In this document: positions 19,048 to 31,309 of the stretch, piece by piece
Layout: the number at the start of each line of letters is the position of its first letter
Position numbering within the stretch: the stretch's first letter is position 1
NCBI GenBank assembly: GCA_977006965.1
Contig: OZ345352.1
Span: 3,348,001-3,412,000, forward strand
From: Phymatolithon calcareum
Taxonomy: Eukaryota; Rhodophyta; Florideophyceae; Hapalidiales
Length of the DNA stretch: 64,000 bases
Direction: 5' to 3'
Position numbers and translations under genes: made by a program
Notes under the pieces: model-generated
Seen by the model: only the letters and a program-made list of their open reading frames with translations
What the model was told of the DNA's origin: nothing
Databases searched by the model: none

Positions 19048-20939
19048 AGAAGGCTCGGCATCATGGAGTTCGATGGCAAGGATGATGATAACCGTGGGCT
19101 CCTCCGGTTGATATCATCGCTGAACAACGAAATATGCAACTTTGCTTCATATTTGAAAGCTTCAATATGAGAATGTCCTCAAGGCTTAAAAGATAAGTAA
19201 ATTCTCTTGATGAGAATGTCTAAATGCTAATCGCCACTCGTTCTTTATAAAACCATGTTTCCAACACTACTTCGAAACTCAAAACCGTCATTAGTCAATG
19301 GCATCTGCGTGCATGCCAGAAGATTTTATAAGATCGCTATAGTTATTTCTTTTAGAGCCTCCTGCAATGCCACTAATGTTTCTGAGCGTTGTAAGGGGTT
19401 AACCCTGTGTACCCGTGCCTAATTCATGCCTTTTTTGTTTTTCGCAGGGATTGACTTATCTTTTCGACATCGGCATCTACCTCCGACGAGGCTCGTGATG
19501 TAGAAGTCGTGAATACAAAGGCCGTCATGTCGATGGCTGTATGAGCGCGGTTCAGGTGTTGTGTGAAGGTTGGAATTGAGCATAGGATTTACTTGATAAT
19601 CGTTGATCGATTGTAGATTCCAACATTCGCGCAACACCTGAACCACGCTGACAGGGCCAAGGGTGTGATGGTTTTGTACAGCTATGGATACAGAAGGTTC
19701 ACGTTTAGGATCAAGCTCGGTCACGAATAATATGCCATAAGCATTTGATGAGCATTCAAGCTACGCTACATACAGTGGATAGGGCTCACATCACCTTACG
19801 AAAGGAAGAGAGATACTGCACTTATCGGTCGCCACACTAGCGAGGCCAAAGCACCCACTAAAATCTTGAAATTGAACGTCATCACTGGTAATATCGGAGC
19901 AACGAAAAACCACGACAATATTGACACTCTACAAAGTTGATCTCTCGGAAATCTTAGACTATTCGTCGTTCACCAGCAATACGGGCGACCAACTTCTTGA
20001 AGGCTTTCGTTCCAGCCTGCATTGGATTTATCGCTGAGCCATGCTTTAACCGTGACAAAATCAGAACAAGGCGGTAACAAGACCAGAGCACAACTGCAAT
20101 ACGTCCAGCAACAAAAAAGAAACAAGCCATAAACAAACCGAAAACAAACCAGAAACTATTCAGAAACATCCAAAATCAAACGGTAACCAAACCGGAAACG
20201 AAGAAAAAAACACAGTAACCGGAATCAGTCCGCCGAACACAATCATGCATCAGCCCAATCGGCCGAATCAAGCGTTATCAAGTCGTCCGGCAAAGCGGCA
20301 GGCGCAACCAATTCAATCCGCTCGCCAACGTGCTACGCGCATTCTTCTTCTTCTTTAATGCAGGTTTTGGAGTTGTCCTATAGCAACTCCCCATCCTTAC
20401 GGCTACAGTAGACTTTAACAGATACGAATGGTATTTGATGTCACAACAGCTCAAAGCCGCACAAAGTGCAGAGCTTCGGGGAGCAGAAAATCTAAATCTC
20501 TATGCAGCCAGTCTTCAGCCGCAGTCCTTCAAAGGGATGACCTGGGTTGGAAACCATTTAGGATGCTCACGGTAGCTGGTCATCTCGTTGCCTTCATTCA
20601 TCTCCTTCTGTCCTCTCTCCCAGCTTCCTTGAGCATGGCTGCACAGCTCTCAGGGCGGAATCCATGTACTACCAAACTACCAGAAGGTGATAGTCTTCTC
20701 CCATGGGGAGCCCAGAGCACAGCTCTTGCCATTTCAAAAAACCCTGCCTTGGAGCGGGAAAAAATTCCTGACTCTGCTTTTGTCTGCTTTCTGTGACGCA
20801 CAGCTGCACGCGTGGCCGGACCGGTTATGATAGCCGGCCTGTTTCAAATCTGCTTAAATTCGCAATATTTCTTCGAAATCCGACGACAGTGGGGTTGAGT
20901 CTGGCATATCGAGCGTGGCAAGTTCTTGATTCGCCGAGT
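19048..20939. other. Unassigned region with A-rich stretch
   Basis: 20080-20220 is rich in AAACC and GAAAC-like steps. A 122-codon plus-strand frame (20428-20796) and its antisense carry no recognised domain. A small hairpin (GGAGTTG...CAACTCC) lies near 20372. No transposon end was identified before the hAT element. Confidence 0.35.
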
Positions 20940-20947
20940 ATGCGCAT

Positions 20948-23351
20948 CACGCTTGGTACCAATATTATTTTTACTGTTTTTATTGCAATTTATTGCAATA
21001 TATTGCAATAAAGCCTTAATTGCCTTGAGAGCTACTTATTGCAATAACTATTGCAAAAAGTAATGATATATGATCGAAAATCAAGGTACACCCTTGTCCT
21101 CCTCGGCGCTATCAAGATCGTCGTACAACGCTGCGGTACAGGATCTGTAAGGGAAATTTACGGAAACGGGTTATAGAAGCTCCCGTATTGCCACCCGAAT
21201 CTGCGGCATCCGATTGCTCTCAGGAATTCTGCTCTGTTATCGATGCCTCTCGATAATTACAGACACGTCGACCGGCATTGACTCGGAAATTGCTCCTGAA
21301 TGCTGTCTTGCTCACGCGATCTCTTAGACTTCACACTCCGACACATTGCTCTGCCGAAACACTACGTCCATAATGTCAAGCAACGGACCCAAACCAGGCC
21401 TAAAAGAAGTTGTTGAGATGGTAACGCAGAAGCTGCGTGAAGAAGAACGTGATGTGCAGTCTCGCAGAACTGAATAACACGCTATAAGGTGCCTTTTAAC
21501 ATCCTTCTCTACCCGAAAGGTGCTGACTGCCGAGACAATGGTGAAATCGCTTTTGAAAAAGGAAAGGGTTATACTAACCCATACAGCCACCTGAAGAGTT
21601 GCATATCTGGAGGAAGCGAAGATCACCCTTTTCAGGTCTACAGAGATGCGCTGGCCAGTCTACGCCGCCGCCAAGCAAGCTCGTTTATCGCCACTCACTC
21701 ACCAATGACATTTCTCGCAACTGACAAGGAAAAGGCCATATACGGGTACATTAGACTTGGCGTCTACATGTCATTGCCGGTGTCACATGTTCAAAGCGAG
21801 GAATATCGCAAGTTTTCGTGTTTCCGTGAGAAGTTCTAAACTCGGATATTCAAAGAGACACTATTCAAGCTCGTTGAGCTCGTCGAACTGCGAATAAGAG
21901 ACGATATTGCTGATACCCAAGGAGCCATTAAGCACGATGGCTGGACCGCCAATGGGACAAAATACTTGGGTGTATACGGATTGTTCATAAGACTCGTGAA
22001 GATGCTGGAAAGAGGCACCGCGCGCGAGAACGAAGAGCTCGCTATTGTGCTTCTGTCTGTGAGTCCTATTGCGAAAGTAGAAGATGATGATGTTCAAGGA
22101 GGCATGTCGGATCTTGAAACCACTACGTTCAACGCACACGCTCACGTGCGTCAACTAGAAGACGTGTTCGACTTCTTCGGGGTCAACTTGCAAACATGGG
22201 CAGTTTTTCAAGTTGCCGACAACTGCAATGTCAATAAGTCAATCGCCAGGCTAATCGCTCAAGTTAGCTATGCTAGTCATAAGCTCAACTTAGAGGTGAA
22301 CAAGATGATTGTCAGTGACGATAGACTCCAAGCAGCGATAGACTCAGTGCATGCAAATATGAAGGACTACAAAAAACCGAAGAACCGGGCAATACTACGC
22401 AACCTTACTGAATTGGCTCCGGTTATGCAAAATGAGACGCGTTGGTCCGGAAAGTATCATATTCTCAAGCGCTTCAACCGCATACGCGAGCAGTTAATCG
22501 ACGCGGCAAAGGCGGAAGGAGCAATGATAGCTACGGATGAGAGCGAGCACTTCCGCAACAGATCTATGCTGTACGCAAGTCAGTTTAAGCAAATCAACCA
22601 GCTAACTCTAGAACTGCAGAAGCACGGTACTTCGTTGCCGGACTGTCGTTTAGCTCTTGATGAGTTGAGTTCAGCAGTCGAGCAGTGCAAGTACGATGTC
22701 AACTCACCATTATACCGATCTCAGCTTGGAAAACATTACATTGCATCACGTGCATCAATTGTGTGTGACCCAGCATTCGAGTCGCGAGTTGTTAAGATAC
22801 AGCACAGTGAGTCCGATACTATGACAAATGAAGAGAAGGATGCATGCAAGAAGCTCAAACTGGAACACGATGACGGTATAACAAGCTCCATCGGTGGATC
22901 GGGTGAAGGCCGGCTGTCGATGGCGGATAGAATAGCCGTAAAAAAACGCAAGCGTGCCGAGGTCCATCAGACTTATATAAATTGCGACTTTATTCTTCGA
23001 TCAACTGCCGAGGTGGAGAGGCTTTGGTCGGTTGTCAAGAATGTTTTGACAGACAATCGCAAGAGGATGACACCGTTATTACTAGAAGCCCTGCTGTTTC
23101 TTCAAGAGAACAAAGGTGACCTGGAACAGCAGTCGGTCTCCGTGGCGATGAACACTGCCCGGCGCGCAAGAGTTATCCAACGCGTGAGTGAAGACATGGG
23201 GCAGGAGGACCTGAATTAGATTCTGTTATTGCAATTGGAAGAATGGTGAGATATTGCAATTCCTATTGCCTTCAACCTTGCATTATTGGTATTGCAATTG
23301 CTATTGCATCATGTGCCCGAATAAATAACAATAATATTGGTACTATCCCTG
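20948..23351 (+). mobile_element. hAT element hAT-1, 2,404 bp
   Basis: Left end CACGCTTGGTACCAATATT, right end AATATTGGTACTATCCCTG; the reverse complement of the right end starts CAGGGATAGTACC, a typical hAT terminus. Both subterminal regions are dense in ATTGCAAT/TATTGCAA motifs. The 8-bp flanks are ATGCGCAT (20940-20947) and CATACGAC (23352-23359), which do not match each other but match the flanks of hAT-2 in crossed fashion. Sequence and length are almost identical to the inverted copy at 25458-27861. Confidence 0.9.
21373..23219 (+). pseudogene. hAT transposase, interrupted (hAT-1)
   Basis: A short N-terminal frame (21373-21477) is followed in another frame by a BED-like finger (ADC...YTNPYSHLKSC) at 21489-21650. 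The next frame runs to a TAA at 21837-21839, after which the same frame stays open to 23219. The hAT catalytic residues are visible as D in KHDGWTANG, D in VADNCNVNKS and E in STAEVERLWSVVKNVL, the last lying in the C-terminal dimerisation domain. The N-terminal frame change could reflect a small intron. The TAA is shared with hAT-2, so neither copy looks able to make full transposase unless splicing removes it. Confidence 0.8.
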
Positions 23352-24870
23352 CATACGACTCGGTCCCAAGAGACACGCTCGCCAGAAGATTACGAAGGGT
23401 CCTTGACCCAAGTATATCCGAGATGATTCTGCCGTTCTTGGAACCGTCATATATCGAGAATGAAAACAGCGAATGGTTCACCATCGACAAGGGGGTGGCA
23501 CAAGGCTCTCCCCTAAGCCCATGTCTCTACAATATTTTTATGGACACCTTTGCCATGGAGCTCGACTCAATCCCCGAAGATGTGTCGAAAGAGCCGTGCA
23601 AGCTCTTTGCGGATGATGTCAAGCTGACAGCCACCTCTGCAAAGGGACTTCAGAAAATTCTGGACCTGGCGTCGAAATGGGCAGAAAAGAATGAAATGAA
23701 GTGGAATACGACAAAAAGTGCCATTCGTTGGACAAGGGCCACGGCACGACTGCAATTCCAACTGTCGGGAAGGAAGCTGACGAAACAACGGGAAGTGAAA
23801 TACCTTGGTGTTACGATAACCGAGGAAGGGATATCAGATTCCAAACTTGTCGAGAGAATCAAGAACTCCAAAAATGTTCTTGGAACGCTGAGGCGCCTTG
23901 GGGTCTTCACGCACGGAGTGCACCCGTCCAGATCAATCAGGTTGTACAAGTCTCTTGTGCAGTCGAGATGGGAGTATGCAGTGCATCTGACACCATGGAC
24001 ACCCAAAGTAGATCTTGAGATCAAGAAGGTGGAGTCGATGTTCTTCGGCCAAATATTTGAGAAACCGGGCAGAAGGAGTGCGGAAAGAAGCAGAGCGATG
24101 TGCCGTATTGTGAAGCTGAAGGACAGAAGGGACATACTTGCAAGATTGTTTGTGCGAAGACTAATGAGGCACGCGGAAAATCTTGAGTCAAAACCGACAC
24201 AGGTGCAACACCCGAAGGAGATTGAAAACGCAAATCTGGACGTAACTCGCCCTAAACTAAACCTTCACCTCTTCATAGCGGCGTATGAGACTACGCCTGA
24301 CACAAACATCTAGCAATACCAAAGAAAAAAGATCCTGGAAGCTGCCACGAAAGTGGAAAAAGGCAAAAAACGCCCCATCCCGAGTATCAAGACCACACTG
24401 CCACCACACTTGTTCTTCAAGTCAAGGAGTTACAGGACCCTGGCCATTAAATGGGCATTTAGAATGTTCCCGCTTATGAGCACCTCCGAGCTCATAGACC
24501 TAACTGGACAAACTAGAAAGGATGCTATCGAAGATCTCAAGTCAGGCCTATCAAAAGACAAGCTATCATATGAAGAAAGTGCCTTTACAAGGAGGGCACT
24601 CGACGAAATCCTTGCTATGTATCAGGCGGCCAAGGCTGCTCTCGAAACCTGAAACCCGCGACTCAAGAAAGTAGAATTTTTTCCCCCTCGAGGCTCTAAG
24701 CCAGAGGTAGGTTTTGGTATTTCCGCCAGATCGTGTCGAAATCGACCACGCTAACATATAAGATCGATAGACCTTGTTTGTGGCCCAATGGCCTTCGCAA
24801 AGTTGCCCCAAGCGTTTGCAGATGCCTTCGTAACTTTTAAATGAAAAACTTACACTTCTTCTTCTTCTTC
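23352..24870 (+). pseudogene. LINE family III, 3' half (inverted relative to its 5' half)
   Basis: Starts abruptly at the hAT-1 edge inside RT motif AYDSVPRDTLARRL. It continues through FTIDKGVAQGSPLSPCLYN, the catalytic LFADDVKLTA box, VKYLGVTITEEGI and SRWEYAVHLTPWT. The frame stops at 24313 and resumes in another frame (24353-24652) with SRSYRTLAIKWAFRMFP. The 3' end has the family III signature and a CTT repeat ending at 24870. The missing upstream residues, ending in ILDFKAAYD, are on the minus strand at 27862 and beyond. Confidence 0.85.
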
Positions 24871-24994
24871 AACAAATTGATGAATCGCGAGGATTAGTCA
24901 CCCCCTTTGTTGTGATCCGTTGAAGAGCTCTTCAGAATCCGCAAGACTTCGGCATCGTTCGTTGCAACCTTTCGGTCGGTGTGAGTACTACACT

Positions 24995-25457
24995 TGTCAC
25001 ATATTGAGAGGACCACTTGAATATTTCTCTCGACGCATACAGAGCGATCGGCATGCATAGAATAGATTGCGCCTTACGGCCTTGGCGGCCTATTTAAATT
25101 GAATGTACCTAGCTCTGCGGTGGATGACGTGCATAGGTCGGTCCTAGCTCTTTGGTGGACGGCTTTAGAGAGAATGCGCCTCGCACGTTGAGCGGACAAA
25201 TTGAGAAGAAATTGAGTCATGGAGGACCGGGCGGCTTGAATAGATTGCGCCTGTCGCTTTCATGGACCACTTGAATAGTGTGTGCCCGGCTTGGTGGCTG
25301 GACAATTCGACTGCGTTGAGAGGAGCAATTCGACGAAAGGCTTGACTAAGATGCGACAGGTCCTTTGACTGGAGGACTTGAATAGATGCGTCAGTTTCTC
25401 TGATCGGACAACTTGAATAGAGCACGATGAGTTGGATGACTTAAATTGAATGCGCAT
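24995..25457. repeat. Degenerate minisatellite, about 35-45 bp units
   Basis: The phrase GGAC(C/A)ACTTGAATAGA(T)TGCG and variants recur about eight times with strongly diverged spacers (for example 25010, 25232, 25262, 25377 and 25407). It ends at the hAT-2 edge. No coding frame was recognised. Confidence 0.55.
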
Positions 25458-27861
25458 CAGGGATCGTACCAATATTATTGTTATTTATTCGGGCACATGA
25501 TTCAATAGCAATTGCAATACCAATAATGCAAGGTTGAAGGCAATAGGAATTGCAATATCTCACCATTCTTCCAATTGCAATAACAGAATCTAATTCAGGT
25601 CCTCCTGCCCCATGTCTTCACTCACGCGTTGGATAACTCTTGCGCGCCGGGCAGTGTTCATCGCCACGGAGACCGACTGCTGTTCCAGGTCACCTTTGTT
25701 CTCTTGAAGAAACAGCAGGGCTTCTAGTAATAACGGTGCCATCCTCTTGCGATTGTCTGTCAAAACATTCTTGACAACCGACCAAAGCCTCTCCACCTCG
25801 GCAGTTGATCGAAGAATAAAGTCGCAATTTATATAAGTCTGATGGACCTCGGCACGCTTGCGTTTTTTTACGGCTATTCTATCCGCCATCGACAGCCGGC
25901 CTTCACCCGATCCACCGATGGAGCTTGTTATACCGTCATCGTGTTCCAGTTTGAGCTTCTTGCATGCATCCTTCTCTTCATTTGTCATAGTATCGGACTC
26001 ACTGTGCTGTATCTTAACAACTCGCGACTCGAATGCTGGGTCACACACAATTGATGCACGTGATGCAATGTAATGTTTTCCAAGCTGAGATCGGTATAAT
26101 GGTGAGTTGACATCGTACTTGCACTGCTCGACTGCTGAACTCAACTCATCAAGAGCTAAACGACAGTCCGGCAACGAAGTACCGTGCTTCTGCAGTTCTA
26201 GAGTTAGCTGGTTGATTTGCTTAAACTGACTTGCGTACAGCATAGATCTGTTGCGGAAGTGCTCGCTCTCATCCGTAGCTATCATTGCTCCTTCCGCCTT
26301 TGCCGCGTCGATTAACTGCTCGCGTATGCGGTTGAAGCGCTTGAGAATATGATACTTTCCGGACCAACGCGTCTCATTTTGCATAACCGGAGCCAATTCA
26401 GTAAGGTTGCGTAGTATTGCCCGGTTCTTCGGTTTTTTGTAGTCCTTCATATTTGCATGCACTGAGTCTATCGCTGCTTGGAGTCTATCGTCACTGACAA
26501 TCATCTTGTTCACCTCTAAGTTGAGCTTATGACTAGCATAGCTAACTTGAGCGATTAGCCTGGCGATTGACTTATTGACATTGCAGTTGTCGGCAACTTG
26601 AAAAACTGCCCATGTTTGCAAGTTGACCCCGAAGAAGTCGAACACGTCTTCTAGTTGACGCACGTGAGCGTGTGCGTTGAACGTAGTGGTTTCAAGATCC
26701 GACATGCCTCCTTGAACATCATCATCTTCTACTTTCGCAATAGGACTCACAGACAGAAGCACAATAGCGAGCTCTTCGTTCTCGCGCGCGGTGCCTCTTT
26801 CCAGCATCTTCACGAGTCTTATGAACAATCCGTATACACCCAAGTATTTTGTCCCATTGGCGGTCCAGCCATCGTGCTTAATGGCTCCTTGGGTATCAGC
26901 AATATCGTCTCTTATTCGCAGTTCGACGAGCTCAACGAGCTTGAATAGTGTCTCTTTGAATATCCGAGTTTAGAACTTCTCACGGAAACACGAAAACTTG
27001 CGATATTCCTCGCTTTGAACATGTGACACCGGCAATGACATGTAGACGCCAAGTCTAATGTACCCGTATATGGCCTTTTCCTTGTCAGTTGCGAGAAATG
27101 TCATTGGTGAGTGAGTGGCGATAAACGAGCTTGCTTGGCGGCGGCGTAGACTGGCCAGCGCATCTCTGTAGACCTGAAAAGGGTGATCTTCGCTTCCTCC
27201 AGATATGCAACTCTTCAGGTGGCTGTATGGGTTAGTATAACCCTTTCCTTTTTCAAAAGCGATTTCACCATTGTCTCGGCAGTCAGCACCTTTCGGGTAG
27301 AGAAGGATGTTAAAAGGCACCTTATAGCGTGTTATTCAGTTCTGCGAGACTGCACATCACGTTCTTCTTCACGCAGCTTCTGCGTTACCATCTCAACAAC
27401 TTCTTTTAGGCCTGGTTTGGGTCCGTTGCTTGACATTATGGACGTAGTGTTTCGGCAGAGCAATGTGTCGGAGTGTGAAGTCTAAGAGATCGCGTGAGCA
27501 AGACAGCATTCAGGAGCAATTTCCGAGTCAATGCCGGTCGACGTGTCTGTAATTATCGAGAGGCATCGATAACAGAGCAGAATTCCTGAGAGCAATCGGA
27601 TGCCGCAGATTCGGGTGGCAATACGGGAGCTTCTATAACCCGTTTCCGTAAATTTCCCTTACAGATCCTGTACCGCAGCGTTGTACGACGATCTTGATAG
27701 CGCCGAGGAGGACAAGGGTGTACCTTGATTTTCGATCATATGTCATTACTTTTTGCAATAGTTATTGCAATAAGTAGCTCTCAAGGCAATTAAGGCTTTA
27801 TTGCAATATATTGCAATAAATTGCAATAAAAACAGTAAAAATAATATTGGTACCAAGCGTG
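25458..27861 (-). mobile_element. hAT element hAT-2, 2,404 bp, inverted copy
   Basis: Mirror image of hAT-1, with only a handful of base differences seen in the parts I compared. Flanks on the plus strand are ATGCGCAT (25450-25457) and GTCGTATG (27862-27869). GTCGTATG is the reverse complement of the right flank of hAT-1. The right edge lies inside the RT domain of a minus-strand LINE. Confidence 0.9.
25590..27436 (-). pseudogene. hAT transposase, interrupted (hAT-2)
   Basis: Same layout as hAT-1: short N-terminal frame from 27436, finger-bearing frame ending at a shared stop near 26970, then the 417-codon frame 25590-26843. The long frame differs from that of hAT-1 at one residue (KRMA against KRMT). 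Catalytic D, D and E are present as in hAT-1. Confidence 0.8.
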
Positions 27862-29566
27862 GTCGTATGCTGCCTTAAAGTCCAAGATAGCGACATAGCT
27901 GTGGCCTTGCTGTCGGAGAGCTTATGCGTGGAGAAGGGCAAGCTCTGTCCCTTTGTTTTTCTGAAATCCCAATTGAGATACATGAATATATAGTTTCGTC
28001 GTATCAGCTTGTCCAATGCCATCTCGATGAATTTCCGGGTATAGCTAAGCAGCGAGATGAGACGGTAGCTTTCCGGCTTGCTAGTTTCTCCGCCCGTATA
28101 GATTGCGACGACTTTCGTTCTTTTCCACTCCAATGGGGTCGTTTGAATTCGGCCACAGACTTGCCATAACGCGAACAACAGTCTGGTGCTCAGTTTTGGG
28201 TCTCTCTTCAGCATCTCGTTCTTAACTTGGTCCAGTCCCGGTGCTTTTCCATTGGAACTCGATCATGGCGGAACGTCCCATCTGGGCTGAACTCTCTTGT
28301 ATCGCTCCTGCATGTATTTTTTGCAGAACATACGTTGGCAATGTGAGCAAGGAACAGGCTCGGTGAGAGCTCCGTACCTTGCTTCATGTTCTACTTGTAT
28401 CTTCGTGTGAAAGCTCTTGCCATTTTCGATGTTTTCGCAATTGCGGTAGCCGCCGGCAGCACGTCGAGCTCGTCGAGTAATCGGGTGTATGACCTGTTTT
28501 TCGAAGCCCACATTGCTGTTTTCATCTTTGCCTTACATTTCTTGTGTATCTCCGCGTCTGGCTCAATTTTGGACCGTCGGGCTTTCCTAAACCGCCTTGT
28601 ACGCTCCTTAGCCATTGCATCCAGCTCCTCATTCCAGAACGACGATTGTGTCCTGTCCGGATGAATTTTTTTGCGCCATGGTCGGAGTAGAGCTTTCACT
28701 ATGGAGTCGTAAACATCGTTAAGTTTCTCTTCCGTCCTACACTCTTTGAGTCTCATGATGAGTGCGGGGAGCACAATGCTATACTCGACGCGGACATTAT
28801 CGAGAACCACAGGCTCGGAAAGCCCTCATGTCACAATAATCTCTTTTGTCATCGGAAGTTGCCGCCTTGATGGAATTCGAACCATGACGGGCTTGTGTTG
28901 CAGATTTCCCAACCAGGGTCCTGGGGGCGATGAAACTTTTCCCGGTTCAATTTGCTTGCTTAGGAAAAAGTCGATATTACTTGCTCCATTGTAAGTGATG
29001 CACGTGTTTTCAGTTCCGCAGTGAGCCTCCCATCTGTGTTTCTGCAACCATCCCAAAAGGAAGGCGCCTCTTCCATTTGTCTTCTTGTCCCATAATTTGT
29101 GGCGCGCATTCCAGTCCCCCATGGCCAAGGCTGGTACTCTGCTGTGCGACTGCAGCATTGACAAGCATAGTTGTACTTCGTTTTCATTCGTACCTTTAAG
29201 AGCGGCTGAAGGTGATATATAGCAGACAGAGACGAAAACCATTCCAACCTGCGCAATTACCACCTGGAAGTTTCTCTCAGCTTTCTCGAAGATTACTCGC
29301 GAGCCGACCGAGCTCGCGAATATGAGTGCCATACCTCCATGTAGCTTGTCCGATGTGTTCTCACATGGGCGAGGTGCCCCAATTTGGGGAAAGCTCGTCC
29401 GAACTTTCCCCTCTGACTTGCAGTGAGTTTCCGTGACTCTCACCACTGCAAATACATGATCCCTTATAAGTCTCTCCGCATAGACTCCTGCTTCTCCCGA
29501 GCAGCCTACGTTAGTAGTGGCGACTTGCAGGCTTCTTCTAGTTGTCACTTTACTTCCTTGCGTCAC
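27862..29566 (-). pseudogene. LINE family III ORF2, endonuclease to RT palm (5' half)
   Basis: Minus strand. From 29566 an APE-type endonuclease is open to 28826: ATTNVG, VTETHCKSEGK, VIAQVGMVFVSVCYISPSA, MGDWNARHKLWDKK, ASNIDFFLS, LQHKPVMVRI. A linker frame lies at 28391-28810, then RT N-terminal motifs at 27862-28260 (LWQVCGRIQTTPLEWKRTKV, SYRLISLLSYTRKFIE). Coding stops inside FKAAYD exactly at the hAT-2 edge. The rest of ORF2 is at 23352-24652 on the opposite strand. Frame breaks occur between the pieces, so it was already decayed or decayed later. Confidence 0.85.
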
Positions 29567-29599
29567 CGTTGGGCGTAGGCTCGGACCTTCCCATCTTGA

Positions 29600-31084
29600 T
29601 CTTCAACGGGCACGGTACTGATATTGCGGTTCTGTTTCTTCCGCATACCGTCTGTTCTGCTCTTCCAATAGGACATCATTTCCATTGTCTGGCTGTCTTT
29701 TGTACCAAAGTCGGGCACCGGCATCAATCATTGGAAGCCTGGAGCATCGTGTCGTGCGCAGTACCACAGCATGTAAGTTCCTGGTTCGCCTCTCGATCTG
29801 TTCCACGACCTTTCCTTTCCTCAAAGAGTCTCTAAACATATTGAAATTCTGAAGATGTTCCATCCCCGCAGCTTTCAGCTCGTTCAGCGTATCTGCGGTA
29901 CATGATCTGTCTGTTAAGATCCCAACAACTGAGTGCCAATGAGAGACAAGTTGACTATGGCTTTTTGGGGATTTTTCAGGCCCAATCGCAGTTCTTTGAT
30001 GAGGGCATACTCATGCATTCGTTCCAATCCACGCAAGTAGAGTGGCACCATGTTTTCGGGGTACCTCTTTTGGGGGGCTCTCAGCATGCTCTTCGTCTTG
30101 AGTTTCTCTTTTAGCGTCATTTTCTCTTTCGTGAGACTGGGGAACTGTTCTGCTGCATTATTCGGGCGTCCCATTTGGTTTTCGGAAGGTTCGTTTCTGG
30201 TCTCCTTGATTGCATTCGCGGGCTGCTCCGGCGTGGCAGTTTTTCTCGCTTGAATCTTCGGCTCAGTAATCTTCGGCACTGGTGCACCCGAAGCTGGTCC
30301 CGCTTTTACCACCTCCTTCCATGATCTGACAGTCGTCTCAGCGGGTCGGACGGTACTCTTGACTTGTGGAGACTCCCTGCCCAGCTCTCTCATCTGTACT
30401 TCCATTATTGTCACCTTTCCGACCATCTGCTCCATCACTTCCTTAAGTGAGTTGAATTCCTGCTGGCTGATAACATTCAGCTCCATTGGTGCCTTCTGCT
30501 ACGACTTTGATTTCATGGTATCCATTTCTCTTCCAGATTCGATGTTCTCTTCCTCGTGCATAATTGTTTTTTCCAGCTTGTCCTCACACTCGGCCAGCTT
30601 AATTGCAAGCGCCATCACAAGCGATGATAGTGTTTCCATACAATTTATGCACTGGCAGCTGACGCATTCTGTTTCTTTTGAAGATCTGATATTGAAATGG
30701 GATAGGAGCGCCTGAATATGTTCAGGGCACCTCGGGCACTTGACATTCTTGCGAACACTGTTGAATCGCCTCTTCCAAACTTGACGTACCCTCGCACTTT
30801 CCGGAGGAAAGTTCACACTTTATATTCGCGGATAAGCTCCACTCGCTGTCGACCAAGTGGTCTCCTGGAGTTATGAGCACCGAAGATTCCGTAGGGCCCG
30901 ACCTTAGAGCGGGTGATTACGAACTCGAGCCTGAGTCCATGAGCTCCCCAACGCCGTCTTCGTGAGCTTCATGCCTTGAATTATCGGAATTTTTCGCCAC
31001 GTTTGTCATAAGTTCAATTTCTTTGCGCTCATCTGTCTCACCGCCCGACGCATCGTGCTCCGATCTCGGCTTGTCGACGCTCAT
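29600..31084 (-). pseudogene. LINE family III ORF1
   Basis: Probable start ATG at 31084 (MSVDKPRSEHDASGG). A stop and frame change follow, then a frame at 30499-30816 with paired cysteines (VKCPRCPEHI, ETECVSCQCINC) and a helical stretch. The next frame, 29914-30486, has a likely coiled coil and the block ENMVPLYLRGLERM, which matches PKMVALYFRGLPKAP in ORF1 of the full-length LINE. The likely product was an RNA-binding ORF1p-type protein. Several frameshifts. Confidence 0.65.
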
Positions 31085-31235
31085 TTTCTTCGCTTAGCCG
31101 CTCAAAATGAGCTTCGCGGGGGGCTGTTCACGGCGATCTGGTCTGCGCGCGGATTTCCCTTCGTCTTCCTTTATTTTTCGCTTTTCTCTTCGAGTGGCCT
31201 TATCGGGTCCTCCCTCTGCCGGCTTGATGATACTG

Positions 31236-31309
31236 AGAAAGTTGCCCCAAGCGTCAGCAGATGCGTTGGTAACTTTTAAATAAAAATAAACCTATCTTCT
31301 TCTTCTTCT
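31236..31309 (+). mobile_element. LINE family III 3' tail
   Basis: GTTGCCCCAAGCGTCAGCAG, then GCGTTGGTAACTTTTAAATAAA-type end and a CTT-rich tail. It lies just beyond the 5' end of the minus-strand family III LINE and in the opposite orientation. Confidence 0.7.

Noticed and set aside
20948-27861. The inverted hAT pair as an assembly or chimera artefact
   Set aside because: The two copies differ at a few bases and have distinct, interpretable flanks, and the split LINE fits a real inversion. Long reads would still be needed to exclude misassembly.
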